The notes under the pieces were generated by a model that had not been told where the DNA came from, made no database searches, and saw only the letters and a list, made by a program, of their open reading frames with translations. DNA of 64,000 bases, taken from Skeletonema tropicum (lineage: Eukaryota; Bacillariophyta; Thalassiosirophyceae; Thalassiosirales; Thalassiosiraceae). The number at the start of each line of letters is the position of its first letter. The stretch's first letter is position 1. Location: positions 4,650,001 to 4,714,000 of the forward strand of contig CM074127.1 of the NCBI GenBank assembly GCA_037178625.1. The letters are read 5' to 3'. Made by a program: the position numbers and the translations under genes. Below, one piece after another: positions 34,343 through 44,806 of the stretch.

Positions 34343-37213
34343 ATGGTAGAGACTCTGAAATTAGTGAAAGATGCACACAGATACAACTCAGAACTGAATC
34401 ACAACAGAGAAAACATGCCGGGCTATTTCTTCACAGATGCTGCTTCCGCCGATGGACAACATCAACCTCCAGTAGACGAGCAGGAGGTATACAACTATTA
34501 CACGCAGGAGCTCTTGCCAGCTCTGTTATCTTCACTCCCAATTCTATTATCACGCATTACACGTGATACCGCAATCTTACTGCGGCACTTGACAACCCGA
34601 TTCATCCAATTTCTATTCCCACTTTGGTTTCGTCAGTGGACAGTGGACACGAAAGCTAATATTGCACATGCAGCAGTTGAAAGTGGTGAATTCCTATCCC
34701 AGCTGACAAACATGAAAAAGGCAAACTTTACTTTCGTAGATCATCTATTACATAAGATGGATTTGGATGGTAATGGACTCATCTCGCCGAGAGATTCTAA
34801 GTATCAATGCTGAAGAAATGAAGCGAGAGGTGGAGACATTGATCCATCAATACTACGATGCATTAATGAATCAACAGCACTCCTCTTGGTATGAATGGTT
34901 TCGTACAAAGATTACAAATATAATGACGGTAGACTGGTCGCTTGGGGCGTACCTTTGGCAGACTTGTAGTGGGCTCATCATTGTCCTCATTATTACATCT
35001 ATTCTTCCGGGGCGTCTACACGGCTGGACTGGAAGGTTGCTACGCTGGCCCATATTGGGTATGGTGTACATGCTCATATCAGTAGAGCTAGTGATGTACA
35101 CTCTCATCAGATTGGCAATTCGCATGGCTGAGTGGGTATTTGCAAATGCCAAACATCGGAAGTGGCGAAAGAACATGGCAATGGCAACTAGTTATGAAGA
35201 GTGGTACAGCTTTGCAAAGAAGTTGGATCACAGCCAGGGAAGGGACACTTGGCAAAGTACTGTGAATGATGATACGGCATATAAGTATTCGTGGCCATTT
35301 GTTCAGCAATTAATGAAGGATCTAAAGAAGGAACGAGAGAGGGGAAATGTTGTCAACGCCTCTTGCAGTACTGCAGCAATGTACACGGAAGAATGTTGGA
35401 GGAATCATGAGTGAAGACATGTTCAGTTTTACCTATTCTGGTGAACCGAAAGAATTGGTGTCTGAGTTTATTGAGGAGGTAACGACGACGCTTGAGTGGG
35501 TGACGGAGAAAGTTCGAGTACAATCCCCAATGCCTTCCGATACAGAACTACTCCGGAAAAAGTTGGAAATCGACGAGAAAATAAGAAAGAAGGCTGCAGA
35601 AGAGCATGAAAAGATGCAGTCAATCTTAGGATGGGCTACACTGACCTTCCTTGGAATCCCACACAATGATGAGAAGGATCGCAAAGAGACGGAGTCGCAG
35701 TCTTCACAATACTCGCACCAAACTGAGGAAGAAGAAATGACAAAGAATATAATGATGCGCGAGAAGATCAAGACTTTCTTGAAGCGTGCACGGGCATCTT
35801 ATGGAAGAACTGCCTCTTTGTTTGAAGTGGCGGCGCCATGATGGGTAATTATCATTTTGGGAGTGTCAAAGCTCTCCTGGAGGTTGGTCTACTCCCTCAC
35901 ATCATATCAGGTACTTCAGCTGGTTCTGTTATTGGCGCAATGATCTGCACACGAACAGATGAAGAACTAATGGAGGATTTGAAGCCAGAAAGCATTAGCT
36001 GAGCATATGACAATTTTTGAAAGCTCATGGGGAGATAGGATGAAACGTTGGTGGAAAACTGGCTGCATGTTTGATCAAGATGATTGGTTGCGTCGCATGA
36101 AATTCTTCACCAAAGGTGACATGACGTTCGAGGAGGCTTACAGAAAGACCGGCAGAGTACTTTGTGTTACACTCTCTGCCACGACTAAGAAAGCACCTCC
36201 AATCTTAATCAATCATATCACTGCCCCAAATGTCACAATCTGTTCAGCATGTACCTGCATCGGCTAGCGTACCCGGCTTCGTAGAACCAATGAGGCTTAC
36301 ATGTGAAGGATGATGATGGGGTTGTTCGTGTTCAGCAAATGACAGATGAAACTTACAGGGATGGAAGTATTGATTCAGACATACCAACAAGCGGTCTATC
36401 TGAGATGTTCAACTGTCGATTTTTCTTGGCTGCTCAGGCCAATCCTCACATTGTACCGTTCTTCTACAACAGTAAGGGTGATGTCGGTCGTACCAAGTAG
36501 ATGGAGTAGTGGTATGAGAGATGATTCGTGGCGAGGAGGATTTTTATTGAGCGCCTTGGAGATGTATTTGAAGAATGACATGCGAAGCAAATTTCACTTC
36601 CTTAACGATGTAGACGTTGCAGTGGGTTTTACTTCAACCATGATGACACAGGCAACGTACAGTGGAACAACCACGATTGTTCCAGATACTTGCTTGAAAG
36701 ATTATTTCTTGGTACGTTGTTAGCATCATTTTCAGTCGTTTAAACGTTTGTGTGTATGTCATTCAACTCACAATCTTGTAATGTGGCTTCTGAAACTCCC
36801 TCCAGCTCTTTGAGCAACAGTCAGTAGATGATATGAAACGATATTTTCAGGGTGGAGCGGTAGCAGCATATCAACATGTTTCGTTTTTGAAGCTCCACTA
36901 TGCAGTTGCAAACACATTGGATGAATGCCTTGCAAGTCTAGAATGCGAAGAAAAAACGCCTGTTCCTCCTCGCCGTCGCCACTTTCAGTTGATGATGAAA
37001 CAAAAATCAGAGATGTTTTCTCCTCGAGGCCCTCGGGGCAGTTTAAGCTTTGCGAACCTTGAGCAATTAGATAAGCAATCACCCGATAGTGGAGCGGCTA
37101 CACCTACCTCTACGGAGCCCGATGATGAATATGAACAAGGGTTTGATGGCGTAGATTGTGCATTATGGGCCAGGGCGGCGCCCATCTTCCTTCATAGAGT
37201 AATAGTCAATTAA
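34343..37213 (+). CDS. SDP1/Tgl-type patatin-like triacylglycerol lipase with an EF-hand-like loop, frameshifted
   Basis: Lipid-droplet triacylglycerol lipase family (DUF3336 plus patatin). The N-terminal part has a Ca-binding-like loop MDLDGNGLISPRDS at about 34,755-34,797 and transmembrane helices (GLIIVLIITSILPG; ILGMVYMLISVELVMYTLIRLAI). Then comes the DUF3336-like SYEEWYSFAKKLDHSQGRDTWQ. The patatin core starts at about 35,815 as SGGAMMGNYHFGSVKALLEVGLL, with the nucleophile in GTSAGS and the aspartate in YRDGSIDSDIP. An intron lies at 36712-36805. The frame changes near 34,797, 35,380, 35,826 (one extra A), 36,000, 36,260 and 36,490. The C-terminal tail is Ser/Pro-rich. Likely role: mobilising storage TAG. 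Its 3' end is 42 bp from the convergent EGF-like gene. Confidence 0.85.
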
Positions 37214-37255
37214 ATGAATGTGAATTAAGAAATTGTAATCTACATGGTCCTATCT

Positions 37256-38934
37256 CTACACGATGCCGTCTCCCGAGCGCATTAGTGGTCCAATAATATG
37301 CGCAAATGGGTTGCGATCACTCTGATGAATAGGTTCTTCAAATTCGTCTCCTTCTTCTTCACCTTCAACAGTTGGGTATTCTAGTTCAATCTCCTCCAAA
37401 GAGCATTCGGATCGCTCAGTTAACAACTCATCGTCATCTTCGTACTCAACACTCCCTTGCATCCAAGCCCGAAGTACTTCATCCAACTCATTAGGTTGCT
37501 CCAACTCGCTCAACATTTGCACTCGGATTGGAGTCTCGTCTTTGTAGTTGTCACCGAGAACAAAGTGGTTTTCAAGTTCTCTATGACCACGCTTTCGCAT
37601 TCGACGATAAGAGAGTAACCCAATCATCAAGGCCGCAACTATAAGGGAGATCAGCGCAATGGTGGAACCTTCGAGCTGATTTGTTTCTTCTGATGATCCT
37701 TTGCTGCTTGCAGCGATGGTTTCAATTGATGCAGATTCCAAGTCAAGCAATGTGTTATCAGGAACAGGAGGAGCATTGTCAGAGGATGGCAGATCTTGGA
37801 CAGGAGGAGCTTTTGAGAAAGGCTGATCTTGGATAGGAGGAGTCTTCTCGTGACGGGGAGGAGCCTCGACTTGTACATTTTCGTCTTCCTCAGGTAGGTT
37901 TAACTCGTTTGATTCATTTGATTCTTTTGCGTGGTTCAGAGGGGCTACAGGCTCTGCCACTGTAGACGTTGCTGGTGCAGCTAGAGCAGTTTCTTCGGTA
38001 TCATGTTGATCGGTAGATTCTTCTGCTTGAACTTCCTCTGCTTGAATCCTCCTCTGCTTGAACCTGCTCTGATTGTTCCTTCTCTGCTTGAACTTCCTCT
38101 GCTTGAACTTCTTCTGCTTGAACCTTCTCTTCTTGATCCACCTCTGCTTGATCCTCTGCTTGATCCTCCTCTGCTTGGACCTCTTCTGATTGAACTTCTT
38201 CTGCTTGTTCCTCCTCTGCTTGAACCTGCTCTGCTTGTTCCTTCTCTGCTTGAATCCTCCTCTTCTTGAACCTCCTCTTCTTGATCCACCTCTGCTTGAT
38301 CCTCCTCTGCTTGAACCTGCTCTGCTTGGACCTCCTCTGATTGAACCTTAAGGAATTCACAATGATCGCCTTCAAACTCTGGTGGACAAGCACATCCTTT
38401 GTGACTGAAATGAATCAGAGATGAATATTATGAAGTATAGCTGGGTGAGAGAATATCTGAACACAAAAAGTACACAAAGTACTTTTGCAACGTCGTCTAT
38501 GCATAACACACTCACGTAGAATATTCACTGCTTTCATCGAAATGGACACCACGATAAATATTTGATTGACACAGGCCACCATTAGTACAGAACGACCTGT
38601 TCTTGATATCACCCTGTCCGCAATAGGAGGTGGCCGGCTCAGCGACACATCTTGCCTGCAAATGTGCTAATCAAGTCGCCATAGCTACAATCACAATAAT
38701 ATTCACCTCTCTCATTTAGGGCGCATGGAACACCATTATGACATGTCAGATCATTGCTACACTGCTCTATCTTATTTTCAGCAAGATATGCCGCCATAAC
38801 CGGGAGGGCAGATACATTTTTGAATGAGACCACCTCTTGCGAAAGTATCGATGAGAGTAGATTTCATCTGTTGAGATGTAATTGCAGTACCCTCCGTTTA
38901 AACAACTAAGATGGCAAGCAGGAATAGACGACAT
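37256..38934 (-). CDS. EGF-like single-pass membrane protein with a Glu/Gln pentapeptide repeat, frameshifted
   Basis: Unnamed cell-surface-type protein. From the ATG at 38934, three EGF-like modules can be traced across frames: CHLSCLNGGYC with CICPPGYGGISC; CSNDLTCHNGVPC with YYCDCSYGD; and CTNGGLCQSNIYRG joined over the intron (38405-38515) to CACPPEFEGDHCEF. Next is a Glu/Gln-rich stalk built on VQAEE units, then a Pro-rich linker. A transmembrane helix (STIALISLIVAALMIGLLSYRR, about 37,600-37,680) and an acidic cytosolic tail of about 95 residues end it. A signal peptide is not clear in frame; an adjacent frame at the start reads RLFLLAILVV, suggesting one more indel. Shifts lie near 38,820, 38,640 and within the repeat. 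Confidence 0.7.
38020..38345 (-). repeat. 15-bp coding minisatellite (VQAEE-type units)
   Basis: About twenty degenerate copies of a 15-bp unit close to CTCTGCTTGAACCTC, coding on the minus strand for VQAEE, EQAEQ or DQAEE pentapeptides. It forms the stalk of the EGF-like protein. The unit length is a multiple of three, so copy number changes should keep frame, but the region as read contains at least one shift. Confidence 0.85.
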
Positions 38935-39345
38935 TGTATTCTTTTCTCTGAGTCAATAATGAATATAACAAGCTGCTGTCTCCTCTTTGGTATCATAGAG
39001 TAGTCTCCGCAGCAGCTTTCATTGTCCGTTTGCCTCAATCAAAAGAGAGACGATGGTGGCAGAAGATTGCCGTTCGCTGCATTTAAATTTTGATAACGTT
39101 TTTCTCCCTTTTGATAAGCATACCCCTCATGTGCGTCCATCGTGTTTTCAGTGTTTGTTACGACCACAAGTGTTACGAGTTACACGAGTTACAAAATTTA
39201 TGCAATGGTAATTGGCAATGTTAATGTTGTTGCGGTAGCTATATACTACTTATAGGCTTGAGATTGTAGCAGCTTGTAGCTCAACTAATAGATGATAATA
39301 TCGATGCTATCACCTTGCTTTAGCGGCCGTATCCATCATACCAAC
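38935..39345. promoter_or_regulatory. Divergent intergenic region EGF-like protein / proteasome-like gene
   Basis: About 410 bp between divergent starts. Short direct repeats GTTACGA and GTTACAC near 39,160-39,195. No defined element. Confidence 0.35.
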
Positions 39346-40299
39346 ATGAGGCACGTTTATTGCTTCGTAACGTTAGTTATTCTCTCCCTATTTCATAATC
39401 AGATTCTAGTTTGCCGATGGTTCTAGTATTGGTGGCCGACACAGCTACTCACTTACAACTTTCGATCCATCAGGTAATTTAGATCAAGTCGGGAGAGCAG
39501 TACGTGCCTCAATGATGGGTGCTCCTGTAGTTGCGCTTTCGATTCCTTCGTCGTCTGAAACAGGTAGTGGCAACACCTCATTCTGACTCGACATCATCGC
39601 CACCAGAAGAAGGCATCTACATGTGCATCCCACTCCGCTTCCTTGGGACAAATTCACCACTTATTATTGATGATGGAACTCCACGCATAGTACCCATATC
39701 ATCATCTATATGTATCTGTCATACTGGAGTTGGTGCTGATGGACGAGCCTTGAGTGATATTGCAGTCAGGCTAGCATTGGATCATAGGATACGTGTATGG
39801 AGAGGAAATCTCTCCTGAAGAGTTGCTTGAGGACGTTAGCTGAAAAGGTTCAAGAAATGACGATGAAAGCGGGAGCACGTCCATATGGATGTGCACTGTT
39901 ATTGGCAGTGCCTGAGGAATGAGAATGTAGATGGTAGTAATAAAGGGGGGGAGGCGACCATGTATCGCATAGATCCGAGTGGATCAGTAGAGTTACTCAA
40001 TGCAAACAGCGATATCAGTTCAAAGAATGAGAAGACATCGTCAGTTGCATTTATTGGAAAGTGGAACTAGCAAAAAGGAGCAAGATTTAAGGAGTCACTT
40101 CGGTTCTCAACAATATATAAATGAGCAGCAAGTGCAAGATGCGTTGATTAGAGCTGTTGAGGAGCAAGGTGACTCTACGCCTACGCAATCTACACCAAAT
40201 AATGAAGAAGAAGGAAACCAAACATTTCTATATGCTTCGTTCACTCGCAAGGGTGGGCTGCGGGATATCTCGTATTACGAGAGAAACAAATTGAGATGA
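39346..40299 (+). CDS. Divergent 20S-proteasome alpha-like protein with an N-terminal signal peptide, frameshifted
   Basis: The ATG at 39346 starts MRHVYCFVTLVILSLFHNQI, a strong signal-peptide core. With one base of shift at about 39,405 it continues FADGSSIGGRHSYSLTTFDPSGNLDQVGRAVRAS. This reproduces the alpha-subunit N-terminal signature (F-[SD]-P-x-G-x-L-x-Q-V), except that the usual EY after QV is GR. Later parts fit the alpha fold: HTGVGADGRALSDIAVRLALDHR, YVYGEEISPEELLEDVAEKVQEMT, AGARPYGCALLLAV and YRIDPSGSVELLNANS. Shifts lie near 39,405, 39,590, 39,800, 39,920 and 40,065. The C-terminus (about 40,090-40,299) is an extra Gln/Glu-rich tail. Canonical proteasome subunits have no signal peptide, so an ER, periplastid or secretory location is inferred. 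Converges with the Cys-rich gene. Confidence 0.68.
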
Positions 40300-40398
40300 T
40301 ATAAATAAGCACCTCTGTTTAATAATCATCAAATCAATCAATCGGGGTCATGTATAACTTCTTTGTACAAATTGTTGAAAGCATTCTCTTCATTTTCT

Positions 40399-40897
40399 CT
40401 ACTTGGCATACCAATCATCTATCCCTTCTTTTCGTAACCATTTCTGTACTATTCGTTCTTCACAATCCAACACTTCATTCTTCTTGCTACCACACATTTT
40501 GCGGCATTTGTTGCTATCATCTTTGCTGTGAGAATCTCCTTTGTTTCCATCCTCACTTGATTCATCGTCGCATGCCATGGTGCACGTTTGGTAAAGGGCG
40601 TTTCTCTTCAAACATTTGTAGTTAATTTCCTCGTATGCAGCTTTCACCGTCGTTAGGCAATCACTAATATCCTCTCTAATATTATCGCAGTTGGCATCGC
40701 TTGGCATCACCATCGCTACACTGCTCTTTGAATTTCAGCCGGAAAGTATTGCAAAATCTAGAATTTTGATCTGGGTGTATTATAAGGCTTTGAATAGAAG
40801 GACCATTTAGTGAGTTGTATGGGAGGAAGAATGTCATCATGCATCCAAACAAGCTGCCCCCGAGGAGGAGAAGCTTGTAACTTTCTTTACTACTCAT
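40399..40897 (-). CDS. Small Cys-rich protein with N-terminal membrane anchor, one frameshift
   Basis: Not recognised. The ATG at 40897 begins MSSKESYKLLLLGGSLFGCMMTFFLPYNS, an N-terminal membrane anchor or signal. The rest holds paired cysteines: FCNTFRLKFKEQC, CDNIREDISDC, YKCLKRNALYQTCTMAC, KCRKMC and LDCEERI, separated by a Ser/Asp/Lys-rich linker. Spacing resembles C-x9-C helical hairpins (CHCH-like) but is irregular. The frame shifts near 40,690, where a run of GGCATCGCTTGGCATC appears. About 165 residues. The product is likely in the secretory lumen or in the mitochondrial intermembrane space. It converges with the proteasome-like gene, 99 bp apart. Confidence 0.55.
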
Positions 40898-41359
40898 GAT
40901 ATATGTATTGATAAAATTGGAGAAGTTGAGCTCACTCCGCGGTCACTCCCTGATCAAACTATATATACAAAAGGTAATATTAATAAGATGATCTCTAGAG
41001 AGAATAGAAGGTTGATTGCGGTTTGCGGTTGCCTCAGCATTAACTCATGCTAAATGCCATGCTATGCCATGCATGGCCATAAAAAATGCCATGGTCATTA
41101 TTTGTCTTCGTGTGACAGTGTGACACGCACTGTACAACATGACATTGTCAAGAATTATTTGTATGTGTGGGCGATGCACTTAGCAAACACCCACGATACC
41201 TATTAGGAGTATCACAACGTGGAACGTGCGTAATAGATAACCTAAGACACTTACACTTCGCTTTGCATTTGCGGCAAATAGCAATAAACCATGACACTAT
41301 TGTCCCACTAATTATCTAGCCGATCAATCACATTACTTATCATATAACCTTACAGAAAG
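40898..41359. promoter_or_regulatory. Divergent intergenic region Cys-rich protein / ornithine aminotransferase
   Basis: About 460 bp. Contains several copies of ATGCCATG at 41,045-41,095. Presumed bidirectional promoter; no factor can be named. Confidence 0.4.
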
Positions 41360-42859
41360 ATGATGCTATTCCGTCGATCTGCCCAGAAGATCGCCGCAGC
41401 TCGTAGCACTGGGATTCGCACGTTCTCCGCTGCGATTCAGGAACCTCCTATCTCTGATGCAAGTCAAGCATACATTGATTTAGAGGACAAGTACGGCGCT
41501 CATAATTATCATCCCTTACCTGTCGTTCTTTCAAAAGGAGAAGGAACACGCGTATGGGATGTCGATGGGAATGAATACTTTGACTTCTTGAGTGCCTACT
41601 CTGCCGTCAATCAGGGCCACTGCCATCCCAAGATTATTAATGCTCTTGTCGAGCAAGCTCACAAAATGACACTCACTTCTCGTGCCTTCCATAACGATTG
41701 TCTTGGTCATTACGCCGAGTTCATGACTTCGTACTTTGGTTATGATCGTATCTTGCCTATGAATACTGGTGTGGAGGGGGGAGAAACTGCGATCAAGCTT
41801 GCTCGTCGATGGGCATATGATGTGAAGGGCGTTCCGGAGAACCAGGCGCGTGTAATCTTTGCAGGCAATAACTTTTGGGGTAGAACACTTGCTGCGATAT
41901 CGAGCTCTAGTGATCCTACTGCATATACAGGTAAGTCCGATTCTGATGATGTGTCTGCTGTGTTGATGGAATATCTTCTCATGCTTTTGATTTTGCATTA
42001 GGGTTCGGACCATTCATGCCAGGCTTCTCGAGTGTAAGGTACAACGATTTGGATGCTCTAGAAGCAGAGTTCAAGAAAGATGCTGACAATATTGCAGCGA
42101 TGATGGTGGAACCTATCCAGGGTGAAGCAGGTGTAGTCGTTCCACATGATGGGTATATGTCTGGCATGAAGAGTCTATGTGAGAAGTACAATGTACTTCT
42201 CATTGCAGATGAGGTTCAAACAGGGCTTGGACGAACAGGTCATAGATTGGCAGTAGATTATGATAACTGCCAACCTGATATCTTGGTCCTTGGGAAGGCA
42301 TTGTCTGGCGGGGTTCTTCCTGTTTCCGCCGTTCTTGCATCCAATGAAGTTATGCTCACATTGAAGCCAGGAGAGCATGGGTCAACTTACGGTGGAAATG
42401 TAAGTATGTGTATTCCCTACTTTTCATTTGCTTATTGACACCTTGAGTATCTTCCCATTTCACCTAACGTACCAATGCTTGTTCTTCACGTTGCAGCCGC
42501 TGGCTTGCAAAGTTGCAACTGCAGCTATCGAGGTTCTCCGCGATGAGAACCTTAGTGAAAATTCAGCCGTTCGAGGAGAGCAACTCAGAGCTGGATTGAA
42601 CTCTTTGACAGGTAATACTTGTATTGAGAGTGTACGTGGCCGAGGTCTTCTGAATGCAATTGTAATTGATCAACCAAAGATGGGGTATGGCGATCATGGG
42701 AAAGCCTGGGATGTGTGCATCGCGATGAAGGAAAATGGTCTGCTTGCGAAACCAACTCACGGTAATATCATTCGGTTCGCACCGCCTCTAACCATCACTG
42801 AATCCGAGATTGATGAATGCCTTGATATCATTGAAAAGAGTGTGAAACAGGTTGGGTAA
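41360..42859 (+). CDS. OAT: Ornithine aminotransferase
   Basis: PLP enzyme interconverting ornithine and glutamate semialdehyde, normally mitochondrial. Exons are 41360-41930, 42002-42399 and 42497-42859; introns of 71 and 97 bp; 443 residues, intact. The leader [24 protein letters not shown] is a typical mitochondrial presequence. [47 protein letters not shown] and [18 protein letters not shown] are OAT signatures. [14 protein letters not shown] carries the cofactor aspartate, and the Schiff-base lysine is in VLGKALSGG. The C-terminal block [11 protein letters not shown] and [17 protein letters not shown] completes it. Its presence about 8 kb from the urea-cycle CPS fits the diatom ornithine-urea cycle linked to proline and polyamine synthesis. 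Confidence 0.95.
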
Positions 42860-43071
42860 ATATTTAACATACGCGTTCGGATTGTTAGTTTTTCCTATAG
42901 ATTATTCATTATATGCAGTTAAAGTATGCCAACCACTACAATGCACATCAAACTTTCTCCTCGAAAAAATGTTTTCCGCAAAATTTCTAAATCGCGTCTC
43001 TGCGCTGTTGTCAAATGCACATCAAACTTCCTCCTCTTCCGCAATAATGCATATTGCTTATCGCAACTATT

Positions 43072-44310
43072 CTACACCGCGTCACTGCGCTTTTGTCGCT
43101 TTGGAGAAACACTATTTTTGGATCCATCGCTTTTGATTTTTCTCTTGGCTGCAGAATCGTTGCCATTTGGGCTTGCTTCCTCCACCACTACACCAGGATT
43201 TGCCTCATTTGGTTCTGGTTTCACTGCCTCAACTGGTTGAGGAGATGTTTCCCCTGCCACTGCAACATTTGCTGAGGGTTTTCCCGTTCTACCATCCTGA
43301 GCTCCATCCTTTCCAGCACTAGCGGGCGGCTGTTGAACCGGAGCGGCAGGTGCTACCCTAGATGTTGTCATACTCGCAAGACGACGTTGAGTATAGGCAC
43401 CTCCTCTTCTGCTGCTATTGTTGTTGTTTGAGCGGGATGGATACCCCCCTCTCCCCTGCTGCCAAGCACTCTTATGGACTCGAAAGCCAAATACTTTGGG
43501 GGTGTAGGAAGAATCAGGGGGGAGGGGATCAGGCATCAAATTGTTGAATGTCATCAAAAACAGATGGGGAAAGGTTGTTCCAAATGCTGCGCCATCCACG
43601 GCTCCCCCTCCACCATTGGAAGAGTGATGCACACCACGTGAACGAATAGGTGGAGGGTGGTAGACTGATTGACATTTGGGACAGAAGATTTTCACCCTTT
43701 CGAGACCAATATCATCTTTTAGCCCTACCGGTAACACGGGTTGTCCACTGCATTGAATCAGAGGACAGGTGCCGAACTCTTTGGCGGCGTACTGTAATGA
43801 AAAATAATGTAAATATGATGGGTGAGGTTGGCATTTCAATAAGAAAATCATCATGCAAATCAAATACATAACCACAAACGCACCTTGTTATACATTGAAT
43901 CCAACCCATGAGCTGTAACTATATAACGTGCATGTATCAAACCATACAGAGTGCATGCACTTTTTGTCAAATGCGAATCATCTGAATCATCCGGACCAAT
44001 TCTATCAAGGATTAAATCAAGACAATCTGAAAAGTTGGACACGCAGGCACGAAGGCCGTAGAGGTTGAATCCATCCTCAATGTAGGCTCGTTCCACTTCA
44101 CAAAACATTTCATGACCTTTGAGCCCACAGAACCTGTAATTTTGTTGAATTGGTAGAATATGATGTGTGTGAATAAGATGTATGAAAGAGCACTGCCCCT
44201 CAATTTTAAAACGCATGATAGTATAAATCACAGCAATAACACTGTAAAACTTACCACTGAATCCATGGCTCGTCATGTCCAGAAGCAGAGGAATCCTCGT
44301 TATAAGCCAT
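43072..44310 (-). CDS. CSNK2B: Casein kinase II beta (regulatory) subunit with long basic tail
   Basis: Regulatory subunit of the CK2 tetramer. Exons are 44255-44310, 43884-44133 and 43072-43791 (introns 121 and 92 bp), in frame, 341 residues. [24 protein letters not shown] is the CK2 beta N-terminal signature, with TLYGLIHARYIVTAHGLDSM in the helical domain. The zinc site is built from CPLIQC and CPKC, followed by GAAFGTTFPHLFLMTF and PKVFGFRVH. Beyond the normal end (about residue 220) there is an extra tail of some 120 residues, rich in Ser, Pro and Asn, ending in KRKIKSDG and SPKRQKRSD, likely nuclear localisation signals. It converges with OAT, 212 bp apart, and is divergent to the coiled-coil gene. 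Confidence 0.94.
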
Positions 44311-44806
44311 GATGTCCTTTAGTTGTGTTAAATATACACACCACCGATCGGATGGCTATGAGATTCAATATGATAGAATATTTCAAATTTGGGTTCTCGT
44401 GGTTGAGGTTGCAATTTCAATTGAGATCGAAGTTTAAAAATAACACAACTGTTGCCAAAGTTCGAAATATTATTTGGATGATCAATAAATATCTAGCCCT
44501 TGAACTATTACCTATGCAACTGTGCTACAACGCCGCGCCGATGCAAACGCTGTGGCAACAGGTTGGGGCAATAACATCAAATTTGAAAGAGTTGGGTGTG
44601 TGCGTGGGTGGAAGCAGGGATAGATCGATCAACGTCGCGCGCGTCCAAGTGAAGATGCGGATGGGTATCTGAAATCTGACGCAAACAGCGAAAATGCCGA
44701 ATGCACTACACGCAGTACTAAACTTCATCTGATCGCGACTCAAATAGAAAACTAACCGGAAAGCGGAAAGACAACCGGAAAGACACAAACATCTAAAAAT
44801 TTGAAG
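44311..44806. promoter_or_regulatory. Divergent intergenic region CK2 beta / coiled-coil protein
   Basis: About 500 bp. A tandem GGAAAGCGGAAAGACAACC-like stretch near 44,757-44,785 repeats ACCGGAAAG three times. Overlapping short frames on both strands are not supported as genes. Confidence 0.4.
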
